Of a stretch of 10,423 nt of DNA, positions 1 to 7,280 are shown piece by piece (within the stretch, counting starts at the first letter, position 1; each line of letters starts with the position of its first letter). The stretch lies in contig JAILQA010000118.1 of the NCBI GenBank assembly GCA_024699205.1, positions 1-10,423 on the forward strand, given 5' to 3'. The DNA comes from Treponema sp. Its GTDB lineage: Bacteria; Spirochaetota; Spirochaetia; Treponematales; Treponemataceae. Under the pieces are notes generated by a model. It was not told where the DNA came from, did no database searches, and saw nothing but the letters and a program-made list of their open reading frames with translations. Made by a program: the position numbers and the translations under genes.

Positions 1-211
1 TGAAAAAAATTCTTCTAAAGCTTTTGTTAAGTATAATCTTTATAACTTCTCTTTATTCTTTTGATATGACTCTCCCTCATTCGCAGGCTGCTGCCATCAT
101 CCGTAAAAACAACGGCATAACCTTCTTCAATGTTTATGGGAGTCATATCAAAAGAATAAAGAGAAGTTATAAAGATTATACTTAACAAAAGCTTTAGAAG
201 AATTTTTTTCA
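1..211. repeat. Perfect 72-bp inverted repeat with 67-nt loop
   Basis: Bases 1-72 are the exact reverse complement of bases 140-211, and 73-139 form the loop. The right arm is the start of a minus-strand gene (from its ATG, less one base, through the signal peptide), so the left arm is a backwards copy of coding sequence, not a regulatory palindrome. The left arm starts at the first base of the window. A fold-back junction from assembly or amplification at a contig end would look exactly like this. A true inverted duplication in the genome is the alternative. The repeat is certain; its biological reality is not. Confidence 0.95.
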
Positions 212-212
212 T
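27..212 (-). CDS. Truncated secreted protein, possible SH3-like domain start
   Basis: The start of a gene of unknown function. Residues 1-20 form a clear signal peptide: two lysines, a hydrophobic run (LLKLLLSIIFITSLY), then S-F. About 25 residues of mature protein follow and end in GSSLRMRE, which resembles the first strand of bacterial SH3 domains (usually LRMREGPS), so an exported SH3-domain protein is possible. From about residue 47 (base 73) the frame enters the inverted repeat and codes for antisense of its own signal peptide (SHIKRIKRSYKDYT) before a stop. That tail is almost certainly not native, and the true gene should continue beyond the break. No Shine-Dalgarno site is visible before the ATG. 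An AT-rich TATTAT lies only six bases upstream, so a leaderless start is conceivable. Confidence 0.5.
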   Translation of the reverse strand: MKKILLKLLLSIIFITSLYSFDMTPINIEEGYAVVFTDDGSSLRMRESHIKRIKRSYKDYT

Positions 213-396
213 GTTTTTATAATATCACAGGAACTATTTATTTTCTATTAAGGTATTTTATTAGGCTGGAACCATGAAGAAATGTTTGCTTAATCTATGT
301 CTGTTAAAGCAGGAAGTTTTAATTAAGGATATTTATCAAATAAAACAGCGATATCGTAGTGCTTTGTCTTTCCATAGCCTCGAAATCTTCCTTATT

Positions 397-1356
397 CTAG
401 TAGCCAAGTTTTCTGTCTACAAGATAGTGAAGAGCTTTTCCCTCTGTAAAGTTTTTCAAATCTTCTATGAACATCTGAACGTTTTTGTCCTTTGTGTATT
501 GGAGAGTCATATTTCCTGCAACGTGCGGAGTGATTAAAAGATTTTTTGTTTTCCAAAGTCTGTGGCCGGCCGGAAGGGGTTCAGTCTGGAAAACGTCCAG
601 GGCTGCTCCGTCAAGATGTCCGCTTTCAAGATTATCTGCAAGGGCTTCTTCATCAATTGCAGAACCACGACCTACGTTTACGATATAGGCGCCTTGTGGA
701 AGCAGAGCGAGGCGTTCGCGCGAAAGAATGCCTTTTGTTTCTGGTGTTGCGGGCAGGCTCATGGCAAGAAGATCAGTCTCTGGGAGAATTGAATCGAGCT
801 CGGTTACAGGAAGAACTTTGTTGTAAACTGTTGCACTGCTTTTTCCACTGCGGCAAACTCCAACTATGGCAGCCGGTTCAAAAGCGCGGGCGCGGTTTGC
901 AAAAGTTGTTCCAATATCACCGGTTCCTAAAACTGTAATACGGCAGTCCTTGAGGGATTTTTGCGGACGAGGAGAAAGCCACTGCCCATTTTTGGTCTCT
1001 GCCATAAACTGGTCAAGGCGGCGCATCATTACCAGAGAGACAGCAATCATGTGTTCAGCTATGGAAACTCCGTAAGCTCCTGCCGAGTTTGTAAGAAGGC
1101 AGTCCTGGTTTGCAAAATAATCCGGAGCCATAATTGAATCCACACCAGCCCAGGGAACACAAAGCCATTTTAAGGTTCTGCTGGTTTTTACAATTGAAGG
1201 TGCAAAACCATAGATGATGTCTGCATCAAAATTGGACTCGGGGATTTCGGCTTCTGATTTATAGAAGAAGACTTGTGCACAAACTTGGTCGGCAGCCGAT
1301 TTTATCTGGTCAAAATGCTTGTCTTCAAGCATGTTATTTATTACTAAGATTTTCAT
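397..1356 (-). CDS. D-isomer-specific 2-hydroxyacid dehydrogenase, NAD(P)-dependent
   Basis: A 319-residue cytosolic oxidoreductase of the D-2-hydroxyacid dehydrogenase family (GhrA/SerA-like fold), which interconverts 2-keto acids and D-2-hydroxy acids. All family signatures are present. There is a substrate-side loop with PWAGVD (68-73), a Rossmann glycine motif GTGDIG (144-149), NVGRGSAIDEEAL with catalytic Arg230, DVFQTEPLP with Glu259, and ITPHVAGN with catalytic His278. The second Rossmann strand ends in CRSGK (168-172), with arginine instead of the acidic residue that binds the NAD ribose. By family knowledge this favours NADP(H). Length is normal. An AAGGAAA Shine-Dalgarno site lies about seven bases before the ATG. 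The gene starts 45 nt after the HAD gene on the same strand and is probably its last operon partner. The exact substrate (glyoxylate, hydroxypyruvate, other keto acids) cannot be assigned. Confidence 0.93.
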   Translation of the reverse strand: MKILVINNMLEDKHFDQIKSAADQVCAQVFFYKSEAEIPESNFDADIIYGFAPSIVKTSRTLKWLCVPWAGVDSIMAPDYFANQDCLLTNSAGAYGVSIAEHMIAVSLVMMRRLDQFMAETKNGQWLSPRPQKSLKDCRITVLGTGDIGTTFANRARAFEPAAIVGVCRSGKSSATVYNKVLPVTELDSILPETDLLAMSLPATPETKGILSRERLALLPQGAYIVNVGRGSAIDEEALADNLESGHLDGAALDVFQTEPLPAGHRLWKTKNLLITPHVAGNMTLQYTKDKNVQMFIEDLKNFTEGKALHYLVDRKLGY

Positions 1357-1401
1357 TTTTATTTCCTTTTGAATATGATAACACGGAATAAAAGCTTTTT
1401 T

Positions 1402-2031
1402 CTAGGAGGAAAAAATCTTTAAAAGTTCGGTAAGGTTGTTTATGGTGTAATCGGGTTCTTCTGATTTTGAAAGCGGTTTCTGCAGGGCGCCAAAGCCTTG
1501 TTTTATCCAGACTGTTTTCATGCCGAGGGATTTTGCAGGAAGGATATCATTATCAAGACGGTCGCCGATCATACAGGTCTCTTGGGGTGAGCTGTTAGTC
1601 TTATCTAATGCGTATTCAAAAATGCGGATATCAGGCTTCATTACCTTAAGGTCCCAGGAAGAAATTATGTACTTAAAATATTGTAGAAGATCAAAAGCTT
1701 GCAGCCTTTCTTTTAAGCCGTCGAGTTGATTTGCAATTATTCCAAGCTCATATTTTTGGGAGAGAGATTTTATTACAGCCGGAGCTTCTTTGTATAGTGT
1801 TTCGAGTTCTGTACGGTAGGGAGCAACTTCTTTAAAATTATATTTGTCTATCAGCGTACGGAATTGAGGCTTGCGTTCGATTGAAGCAATTTCTATTTCG
1901 TGATAGATGTCGGTGGCAGAAAGTTCAAGCTCTTTTGCTTCGGCGGTTTGGGCCTGCTCCCTGCAGCGTACCTCCCAGACTGCGTCTTCATTTACAAGTG
2001 TGTAACCTACGTCAAAAAATAAGACTTTCAT
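1402..2031 (-). CDS. HAD-superfamily hydrolase with altered motif I
   Basis: A 209-residue HAD-like protein with an alpha-helical cap. Motif I is FFDVGYTL, with nucleophile Asp7. Motif II is probably GIIANQ (96-101), motif III Lys132 in VMKPD, and motif IV GDRLDND (156-162). The second aspartate of the usual DxDxT is replaced by Gly9. In the family that residue is the general acid/base for phosphatases, so activity may be weak or of another kind, and motif II has Ala-Asn where Thr or Ser is usual. The start is placed at the internal ATG at 2031, not eight codons upstream: GGAGG lies seven bases before it (2039-2043), and it forms an ATGA overlap with the stop of the MarR gene, implying translational coupling. 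Closest in style to small HAD phosphatases acting on phosphorylated metabolites; substrate unknown. Confidence 0.85.
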   Translation of the reverse strand: MKVLFFDVGYTLVNEDAVWEVRCREQAQTAEAKELELSATDIYHEIEIASIERKPQFRTLIDKYNFKEVAPYRTELETLYKEAPAVIKSLSQKYELGIIANQLDGLKERLQAFDLLQYFKYIISSWDLKVMKPDIRIFEYALDKTNSSPQETCMIGDRLDNDILPAKSLGMKTVWIKQGFGALQKPLSKSEEPDYTINNLTELLKIFSS

Positions 2032-2477
2032 TTTTCTGCCTCCGCTTCTTTGCAATTTTGAAGTATGCGCTTGAGATATTCTTCGAACTCTTTGATTTCA
2101 CTGGTGGAAAAACCTTTGTAAAAAAGTTCGTTCTGTTGTTCTGAGACTTCAGGGATTTTTGATTTGAAAATCTCGTCCTTTCCGGTTCGGGAAATAAGTG
2201 TGGCACGCTTGTCGTCGGGGCTTGGGATTCGCTTTACGTAACCGTCGCGTTCAAGGCGGTCGATAATTCCTGTGAGGGTTGCTTTGTCCAGGCTTGTTTT
2301 TTCTACCAGTTTTTTTATAGGAATATTATCTTCGTTCCATAAGGCAAAAATTACACGACCACGAGCGCCGGCTAAATCTTCCAGACCATTACGACTCAAG
2401 ACATCATACCAAACACGCTGGCTAACCTGATGTATTTGAGAAATGAGAGTTCCACCTTCTGTGCGACCGTTTTTCAT
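2028..2477 (-). CDS. MarR-family transcriptional regulator
   Basis: A 149-residue winged-helix regulator that should bind DNA as a dimer. The DNA-binding region spans roughly residues 37-100. It has helix IPIKKLVEKTSLD, recognition helix KATLTGIIDRLERDG (65-79) and a wing KRIPSPDDKRATL (82-94) carrying the conserved Asp-Lys-Arg of MarR wings. N- and C-terminal helices (about 10-30 and 105-145) form the dimer interface. Its ATG is preceded by AGGA eight bases upstream. It starts 24 nt after the PNPOx-like gene and overlaps the HAD gene by four bases, so it is co-transcribed with both. MarR proteins commonly repress their own operon and release DNA on binding phenolic or oxidising ligands. The imperfect palindrome at 3042-3059 over the operon's transcription start is the obvious candidate target. 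Confidence 0.93.
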   Translation of the reverse strand: MKNGRTEGGTLISQIHQVSQRVWYDVLSRNGLEDLAGARGRVIFALWNEDNIPIKKLVEKTSLDKATLTGIIDRLERDGYVKRIPSPDDKRATLISRTGKDEIFKSKIPEVSEQQNELFYKGFSTSEIKEFEEYLKRILQNCKEAEAEK

Positions 2478-2501
2478 AAGTAAAATCCTGGTATTTCCCT
2501 T

Positions 2502-3023
2502 TCAATTTACCGAAGTTTCTAGTCTCTGGTCTTCTTTTTTGCCGGGAGTTGCTTGATTTACCGGTTCGCCAAAATCATGGACTTTACCGCCTCCCCAACA
2601 ATGAAGATATTGTGTCGTAAACTTAAGAAGTGTATAATCCGGATCCTTTGCTCCCTTGTGATAATAAATAAACCAGCCTGTCTGCCAGAAATCTTCCTTT
2701 ACAGACTGGTCAGTAACTTCTTCTATTGTGCCAATTGCGGACACACTCTTGAACTTTTTTGGAAGAACAAAATAAAGACAAGCCTTATTATTTGCCCGAA
2801 GCTGACGAACCTTTTGCGAAGAAGTGTTTGTCGTAAAATAAATTGTTAGAGTCTCTCCGTCTACAGAAATTGCCTTGTTTTTAAGTCTTGGATATTTTTT
2901 AGGATTCGCAAGATTTAAGAGGGCACGGATTTCCGGGAAGCCTTCAGTTTCATCTTTTCCAAAGGTTGCAATCTGAGCACATTCGGAGGACTGGATTATT
3001 TTTACTGCGTCTTTAATATTCAT
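2502..3023 (-). CDS. Pyridoxamine 5'-phosphate oxidase-like FMN-binding protein
   Basis: A 173-residue protein of the flavin-binding split-barrel superfamily (PNPOx-like; related to general stress protein 26-type proteins). Recognisable parts are the opening helix and strand IKDAVKIIQSSECAQIAT, the PEIRALLNL strand (30-38) whose arginine usually contacts the flavin phosphate, and the long TIYFTTNTSSQKVRQLRANN stretch (60-79) with ACLYFV after it. The C-terminal WGGGKVHDFGEP tail is less typical. True PdxH residues for pyridoxal phosphate synthesis are not evident, so a general flavin- or F420-type reductase or binding role is more likely. First gene of the MarR operon, with a strong promoter (3056-3084), an estimated 5' leader of about 25 nt and an AGAG-type ribosome site. 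Being first under a MarR regulator suggests a stress or xenobiotic response. Confidence 0.85.
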   Translation of the reverse strand: MNIKDAVKIIQSSECAQIATFGKDETEGFPEIRALLNLANPKKYPRLKNKAISVDGETLTIYFTTNTSSQKVRQLRANNKACLYFVLPKKFKSVSAIGTIEEVTDQSVKEDFWQTGWFIYYHKGAKDPDYTLLKFTTQYLHCWGGGKVHDFGEPVNQATPGKKEDQRLETSVN

Positions 3024-3041
3024 ATCATCTCTTCTGAAAAT

Positions 3042-3059
3042 TAGTTTGTATGCAAATTA
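3042..3059. promoter_or_regulatory. Candidate MarR operator (imperfect palindrome)
   Basis: TAGTTTGTATGCAAATTA is an 18-bp dyad in which seven of nine base pairs are symmetric, with perfect TTTG/CAAA arms around an AT core. It overlaps the downstream edge of the -10 box and the predicted transcription start of the operon that contains marR. Length, symmetry and position fit a MarR autoregulatory site. Binding is inferred. Confidence 0.4.
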
Positions 3060-3084
3060 TATTACGAGAAGACTGATTTTGCAA
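3056..3084 (-). promoter_or_regulatory. Sigma70-type promoter of the PNPOx-marR operon
   Basis: On the minus strand TTGCAA (3079-3084) and a perfect TATAAT (3056-3061) are separated by exactly 17 bp. The predicted start near 3049 gives a leader of about 25 nt to the ATG at 3023. It lies in the 87-bp gap after the upstream GNAT gene, so this operon can be expressed independently of the genes before it. Confidence 0.65.
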
Positions 3085-3108
3085 GTATTCTTTATCAGTA
3101 AGTTTCTC
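3066..3108. other. Imperfect hairpin between GNAT gene and PNPOx promoter
   Basis: GAGAA (3066-3070) plus ACTGAT (3072-3077) pair with ATCAGT (3094-3099) plus TTCTC (3104-3108), with a one-base and a four-base bulge. It starts just after the stop of the upstream gene and covers the -35 box and spacer of the next promoter. No U-run follows in the minus direction, so it is a weak terminator at best. Confidence 0.25.
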
Positions 3109-3110
3109 AA

Positions 3111-3629
3111 CTACAACTTTTTCTGCAGCCAGAGTAAATCATACCAGCGGTCAAACTTTTTACCGATAGCTTTCATATGGGCTACTTTTTCATAACCCAT
3201 TTTTGTATGAAAATAATAACTGTCCTTCGTCAAATATTTATCTTCCATTTCAATGTAAGCAACGCCTGCAAGAAGATTCACAATACCCTGTTTTCGTAAT
3301 CGCTCTTCGAGTTCTTTGTAAAGCAAGGAGCCTGCACCCTGTCTGTGGTATTCTTTATCAACATAAATTGAAGAAGTCGCCGTCCAGTTATAGGCTTCTC
3401 TTGAACTGTAGGCACTTGCATAAGCATAACCCACAATCTTGTCGTCTTTCAGACAGACAATGTATGGATATTTTTCCCTGATATGACGGATTCTTTCTTC
3501 AAATTCTTCAACAGATGGAACCTTGTATTCAAAAGAAACTGCGGTATTTTTAACATAATAATCATAAATCTCTACAAGTCTTTTTGAATCCGAAACTTTG
3601 ACTTCGCGTATTAATAAATTACTATTCAT
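3111..3629 (-). CDS. GNAT acetyltransferase, phosphinothricin/methionine-sulfone type
   Basis: A 172-residue GNAT protein close in pattern to the phosphinothricin/methionine sulfoximine N-acetyltransferase group (Pat, YncA/MnaT), which acetylate the amino group of amino-acid analogues. Visible signatures are LIREVKVSDSKRLVEIYDYYV at the start, VSFEYKVPS (31-39), SSIYVDKEYHRQGAGSLLY (86-104) with the acetyl-CoA pyrophosphate loop RQGAGS (96-101), and the C-terminal FHTKMGYEKVA...KKFDRWYDLLWLQK that is characteristic of this group. Length is normal. Its ATG lies inside the end of the preceding GNAT gene (8-nt overlap), so translation is probably coupled. Physiological substrate unknown; protection against toxic amino-acid analogues is a family-based guess. 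Confidence 0.88.
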   Translation of the reverse strand: MNSNLLIREVKVSDSKRLVEIYDYYVKNTAVSFEYKVPSVEEFEERIRHIREKYPYIVCLKDDKIVGYAYASAYSSREAYNWTATSSIYVDKEYHRQGAGSLLYKELEERLRKQGIVNLLAGVAYIEMEDKYLTKDSYYFHTKMGYEKVAHMKAIGKKFDRWYDLLWLQKKL

Positions 3630-4170
3630 TTTTCCATTCTTCCTTTGTTATCATGCAGGTAAATTCACCCGAAGTAATTCCAGTTTTTGGGTAGGTACGT
3701 GTGCCTTTATCATCAATTAGTTTCATTCCAATTTTTTTCATAACTCCAAAAGAAGCTTTATTTTTACAATCACACTGGGCATAAACCTTTTGAATATCAA
3801 GTCTTGTAAAGGCAAAGTCCAGCAATGCAGCAGCGGCTTCAGAAGCAAAACCACGCTGGCGATATTTTTTGTTTATAATCCAGCCCAGAGTTGCATAAGA
3901 ATGATCCTCACTGTGTCCAAGGTCGCAGTCACAACCGCCAATTATTTTTCCTTCATAAATTATAACAAACTCAAAATCAGTCGGATTTTCAGATTCCCAT
4001 TCTTCTACATTGCGTTTTACAAAATCAATAGTTTCTTCAAAGGTGTCGTTAGGCAGCCAAAACATCATTGTTATTTCTTTGTCGCCGGCATATTCGTGAA
4101 TCTGATTTTCATCGCCCAGTTGGATTGGTCGAAGGGTAAGTCGTTCAGTTTTAAGTTCAATTTTTTCCAT
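3622..4170 (-). CDS. GNAT acetyltransferase, RimJ/RimL-like
   Basis: A 182-residue acetyltransferase of the RimJ/RimL-like branch. It opens with the typical LKTERLTLRPIQLGDENQIHEY. It carries GWIINKKYRQRGFASEAAAAL (96-116) with the acetyl-CoA loop RQRGFA (104-109), then the NKASFGVMKKIGM block (137-149) that is nearly universal in this branch. It ends in FTCMITKEEW. Members modify protein N-termini, antibiotics or small amines, and the sequence does not say which. It sits 58 nt after the YcaQ-like gene and overlaps the next GNAT gene by eight bases, so the two acetyltransferases are translated as a pair. The ribosome site is modest (AGGA ten bases upstream). Confidence 0.88.
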   Translation of the reverse strand: MEKIELKTERLTLRPIQLGDENQIHEYAGDKEITMMFWLPNDTFEETIDFVKRNVEEWESENPTDFEFVIIYEGKIIGGCDCDLGHSEDHSYATLGWIINKKYRQRGFASEAAAALLDFAFTRLDIQKVYAQCDCKNKASFGVMKKIGMKLIDDKGTRTYPKTGITSGEFTCMITKEEWKNE

Positions 4171-4193
4171 AAAATATTTTTCCTAAATTTAAC

Positions 4194-4218
4194 CTGCTGA
4201 CGCAATGTTTATCAGCAG
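4194..4218. other. Small intergenic hairpin
   Basis: CTGCTGA (4194-4200) and TCAGCAG (4212-4218) form a 7-bp stem with an 11-nt loop, between the YcaQ-like gene and the next GNAT gene. A T5 run (4221-4225) follows on the plus strand, where no gene ends. In the direction of transcription the downstream sequence is GTTAAATTT, a poor terminator tail. It could act as an mRNA processing or stability element. Confidence 0.25.
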
Positions 4219-4228
4219 CATTTTTATT

Positions 4229-5440
4229 CTACAGGATTTTTAGTTTTTCTCTCCAGTATTTTTCTTCCATCATATCAACTCCTAGAAAATTACTAAAGCG
4301 CTTGAAAGCATTTTCAAGGGCAGCAAGCATCTGGTCATTTATTTCGACTCCCGGCCCCCACCACCAGTTTTTGATTTGTAAAGGATTTTTCCCACGGTTA
4401 GGCTCGGGCTCAAAACGTGCAATAAACTTATTTTTATAAAGCACAGGAAGAACATAATAACCAAACTTCCTTTTTGCGGCAGGAGTGTAGACTTCCCAGG
4501 AATAAGAAAAATCAAAAAGCGCTTCAATAAGTCCGCGGTCCCAGATAAGGTTGTCCAGCGGGGCTATGAATTGAGAGATATTTTTGCGGGCGGGTTTGCC
4601 AAGAAGCTCGGAATCCTCTGAGCGGATATAAAACTTTTCTTTTGAGTTTTCGATTTGGAGTTCTAAAAGTTCGCCGGCGTCTACAAGTTCATTGATTGTT
4701 TGAGTTCGAAGAGTTTTATCAGAGACATAAAAACCAAGCCAGGTCCCGCCGTTTTTATTCCAAACAAGTCCGACTGCCCCTATGCGGCGTTTAAGATACC
4801 AGCGGGCAAAATCTTTGTCGTCTTTAAAAGGGGCGCCCGCATTTAATATTTCAGCCGGGAAAAGCCTTTCTGCCAGATCATAAACCTTGTGATTTTTCTG
4901 CTTGTTGCTTATTCCAAGAATGCCGGAATGATATAGATAATCCAAAGCCGCGCTCGAAAGTTTTTTGTGCCCCCAGGGGCCAGAATCTACACTCTGACCT
5001 ATCTTTATTTTACTTGCAGGCAACGGGCCGTTTTTGCTGATGTATTCTTTTATTTCATCAAGCAAATCCAGGGCCGCAAGAGATTTTCTCCAGGTAAGAA
5101 TACCCTTCAGTTGCTCTACAGTTTTCTGCCTGATTCTTGCCATTGCAGGATAATCTTGTGTCGGGATAATGGAAATCATTTTGTCTGCAGCGTCGTAAAG
5201 AGAGCGGTCTTTGTAAAGCAGGTTTTGCAAAACTTCCGAACGGTAGTTAGTTATGCGAGACTGCAAAACCAGATCTGCATTACGGCCAACAACATCAAGC
5301 GGGTCAAATTGAACACAGCGAACTTTATTAAAATAATCCAGAACTCCGTCGGAGCCCTTGCGTTTTTCTGCTCCATTCAACCCCTGATAATTTACGAGAA
5401 AATTTCTTGCGTCTTCCTTTGAAATTTTTTGCATTTTCAT
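4229..5440 (-). CDS. ycaQ: YcaQ/AlkX-type winged-helix DNA glycosylase
   Basis: A 403-residue protein of the HTH_42 (formerly DUF1006) family, which includes E. coli YcaQ/AlkX and Streptomyces AlkZ. These glycosylases excise bulky alkylated bases and unhook interstrand crosslinks. The catalytic Q-hydrophobic-D/Q motif is present as QFD at 44-46 within RCVQFDPLDVVGRNADLVLQ; the aspartate form is the AlkX type. Other family blocks are the tandem winged-helix region (about 130-280: PLPASKIKIGQ, DKDFARWYLKRRIGAVG) and FIAPLDNLIWDRGLIEALFDF (about 290-310). EVYTPAAKRKFGYYVLPVLY, FIARFEPEPNR and a C-terminal WWWGPG complete the fold. Length matches YcaQ. Neighbours are acetyltransferases, a flavin reductase and a nuclease-like protein, which fits defence against DNA-reactive compounds, but this is inference. 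The start at 5440 is preceded by AAGAG; an ATG two codons later is an alternative. Confidence 0.9.
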   Translation of the reverse strand: MKMQKISKEDARNFLVNYQGLNGAEKRKGSDGVLDYFNKVRCVQFDPLDVVGRNADLVLQSRITNYRSEVLQNLLYKDRSLYDAADKMISIIPTQDYPAMARIRQKTVEQLKGILTWRKSLAALDLLDEIKEYISKNGPLPASKIKIGQSVDSGPWGHKKLSSAALDYLYHSGILGISNKQKNHKVYDLAERLFPAEILNAGAPFKDDKDFARWYLKRRIGAVGLVWNKNGGTWLGFYVSDKTLRTQTINELVDAGELLELQIENSKEKFYIRSEDSELLGKPARKNISQFIAPLDNLIWDRGLIEALFDFSYSWEVYTPAAKRKFGYYVLPVLYKNKFIARFEPEPNRGKNPLQIKNWWWGPGVEINDQMLAALENAFKRFSNFLGVDMMEEKYWREKLKIL

Positions 5441-5498
5441 ATAACTCTTTTTTTATTTTTGCATAAGTCATTGCATCTACAGCAGATACAACAACATT

Positions 5499-7253
5499 TT
5501 ATAGATTATTATATCTTAATTTCGCCCAGCCTTTCAAAACCTCAAACAATTCTTCAAAATTATCTGCCTTGTAATCAATATCATATTCCTTCATCGATTT
5601 TTCAATCTCTCCCTGTGGCATAAACCAGCAGGAAGTAAGTCCGGCATTTTTTGCACCAAGCATATCCGAAGAAAGAGAATCGCCTATAACAATACAGTTT
5701 TCCTTTGGCTCAGCAATTTTGTTCAGAACGATATCAAAGTATTCATTTGACGGTTTTGAATAAGCCATTGCTTCGCTTACAAAAGTTTCTTTTATATACT
5801 GATTAAGACCTGTAGATTCAAGGCGGCCCTTTGCATTTACTACGGCTCCATTTGTAATAATGTAAATTCTGGCATTCTTAATCTGGCTGCTAAGTTTTTT
5901 TACAAAGTCCAGGGCACCTTCCATAAGAACTCCGTTACGTGCCATTTCATTTATAAAGTCGCTGTTGATTTTTAAAAGATCCATTTTGTTTGTGTCTGCG
6001 CCACACTTTTCAAAGAGCAGCTTAAAGCGGGTTTCAAAAAGCTGGATCCTTGTAATATTTTGCTTTTCCAGTTCAAGCCATAGCTCCTTGTTGTGGTCCT
6101 TAAAAAAATCATAAAGTTCGTCAGAAAAATTAAAACCGTTTTGAGTCACAATAATTTTTAAGGCAATATATTCAGATGCGTGAAAGTTTAACAAAGTCTG
6201 ATCCAGATCAAAAAGAAAGTTCGGGTGAAAATGATTTTCCTCAAATAATTTTTTTTCTCTAAGTTCAAAGCGGCCTTTTCGCCAGTCTGCATAACCTGTA
6301 ATCACATAGCCGCATTTATCATACAAACGCCGCGAATAAGGATTTTGCGTAAAACAATCAAGGCGGATTGATTCATATTTTTGTGAACGGCAAATATCTT
6401 CGATATGATTTATTGTTTTTGTGGCGATTCCCTGATTTTGAAAATCTGGATTTACACAAAGCCTGTGAATTACGCAAAAGTGCGACTGGGGACAAATCCA
6501 TTTTCCATTTTTGTATTCTTCATCACATTCTTCATTCAAAACAAAACAGACCGCGATTGAACCGTTTTTCTTTCCAATGAACATTTGATTTTTTTTCAAA
6601 TCTTCTTGAAGTATCTGTCGGTCGGGGTAAATTTCATCCCACTGAGGAATATTCTGTTCGTCCATTTTTTTTATTGCATTTTGGTATAGCCGATAGATTT
6701 CTTCAAAATCATCTTTTGTTGCCTGCTTGAATTTTAGAATTGTATTCCATTCGTTCCGGGTAATTGCATAAGCATAAGAAATTTCATTTTTTGGATCGGG
6801 ATATTCTTTTACTTTTTTCATGCCGTTTGCAAGTGCCGTAGAAAAAGAAGCCACATTTGTATATTTCATGTAAGAATAAATTGTATCGTACTTTGTATTT
6901 TCAAAAACCCAGTTGCGAACGGCACGAGCAGCTTCTTTTGCAAAACCACGGCGCCAGTTTTTTTTATGAATGTGATAACCAATTTCCGGGAGCAGCTGAC
7001 CGTCAATATTCTGCAGCGTTATTCCGCAGTCTCCGATAAACTCACCTGTTTCTTTGAGAACTACTGCCCAGAGACCCCAGCCATACTTCTGATAATTTTC
7101 AAGATTCCATTCAATCCAGCGGCGGGTGCGGGCTTCGTCAAAAGGAGCGGGGTAGTGCTGCATGGTTTCCGGGTCGGACATAATTTCATAGAGGGAGTCA
7201 AAATCATCCATTGTGTATTCGCGTAAAATCAATCGGTCTGTTTGCAGCTGCAT
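5499..7253 (-). CDS. Three-domain fusion: GNAT - GNAT - HAD nucleotidase
   Basis: A single 584-residue frame joins three enzymes. Residues 1-170 are a RimJ-like GNAT (TDRLILREYTMDDFDSLYEI; acetyl-CoA loop RRGFAKEA at 101-108; ends AYAITRNEW). Residues 172-337 are a second, different GNAT (IPQWDEIYP at 202-210; HRLCVNPDFQNQGIAT with loop QNQGIA at 272-277; RLYDKCGYVITG). Residues 343-584 are a YjjG-like HAD phosphatase. Its motifs are FLFDLDQTL with Asp349 and Asp351, IITNG with Thr467, YSKP with Lys500, and GDSLSSD (524-530). YjjG-type enzymes dephosphorylate pyrimidine nucleotides, including non-canonical ones. All three active-site sets look intact and no stop or shift interrupts the joins, so this appears a functional tethered protein. 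A strong AGAGGAG site lies just before the ATG. It follows the flavin reductase gene by 27 nt. Substrates are unknown. Confidence 0.9.
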   Translation of the reverse strand: MQLQTDRLILREYTMDDFDSLYEIMSDPETMQHYPAPFDEARTRRWIEWNLENYQKYGWGLWAVVLKETGEFIGDCGITLQNIDGQLLPEIGYHIHKKNWRRGFAKEAARAVRNWVFENTKYDTIYSYMKYTNVASFSTALANGMKKVKEYPDPKNEISYAYAITRNEWNTILKFKQATKDDFEEIYRLYQNAIKKMDEQNIPQWDEIYPDRQILQEDLKKNQMFIGKKNGSIAVCFVLNEECDEEYKNGKWICPQSHFCVIHRLCVNPDFQNQGIATKTINHIEDICRSQKYESIRLDCFTQNPYSRRLYDKCGYVITGYADWRKGRFELREKKLFEENHFHPNFLFDLDQTLLNFHASEYIALKIIVTQNGFNFSDELYDFFKDHNKELWLELEKQNITRIQLFETRFKLLFEKCGADTNKMDLLKINSDFINEMARNGVLMEGALDFVKKLSSQIKNARIYIITNGAVVNAKGRLESTGLNQYIKETFVSEAMAYSKPSNEYFDIVLNKIAEPKENCIVIGDSLSSDMLGAKNAGLTSCWFMPQGEIEKSMKEYDIDYKADNFEELFEVLKGWAKLRYNNL

Positions 7254-7280
7254 TTGTCTCCTCTTTTTTATACCGCAACT

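Noticed and set aside
274..537. Plus-strand frame of 87 codons
   Set aside because: It runs antisense into the dehydrogenase gene, has no family resemblance, and is cysteine- and hydrophobic-rich like a shadow frame.
4194..4225. Rho-independent terminator after the YcaQ-like gene
   Set aside because: The T-run is on the plus-strand side, while transcription here is leftward, where no U-tract follows the stem.
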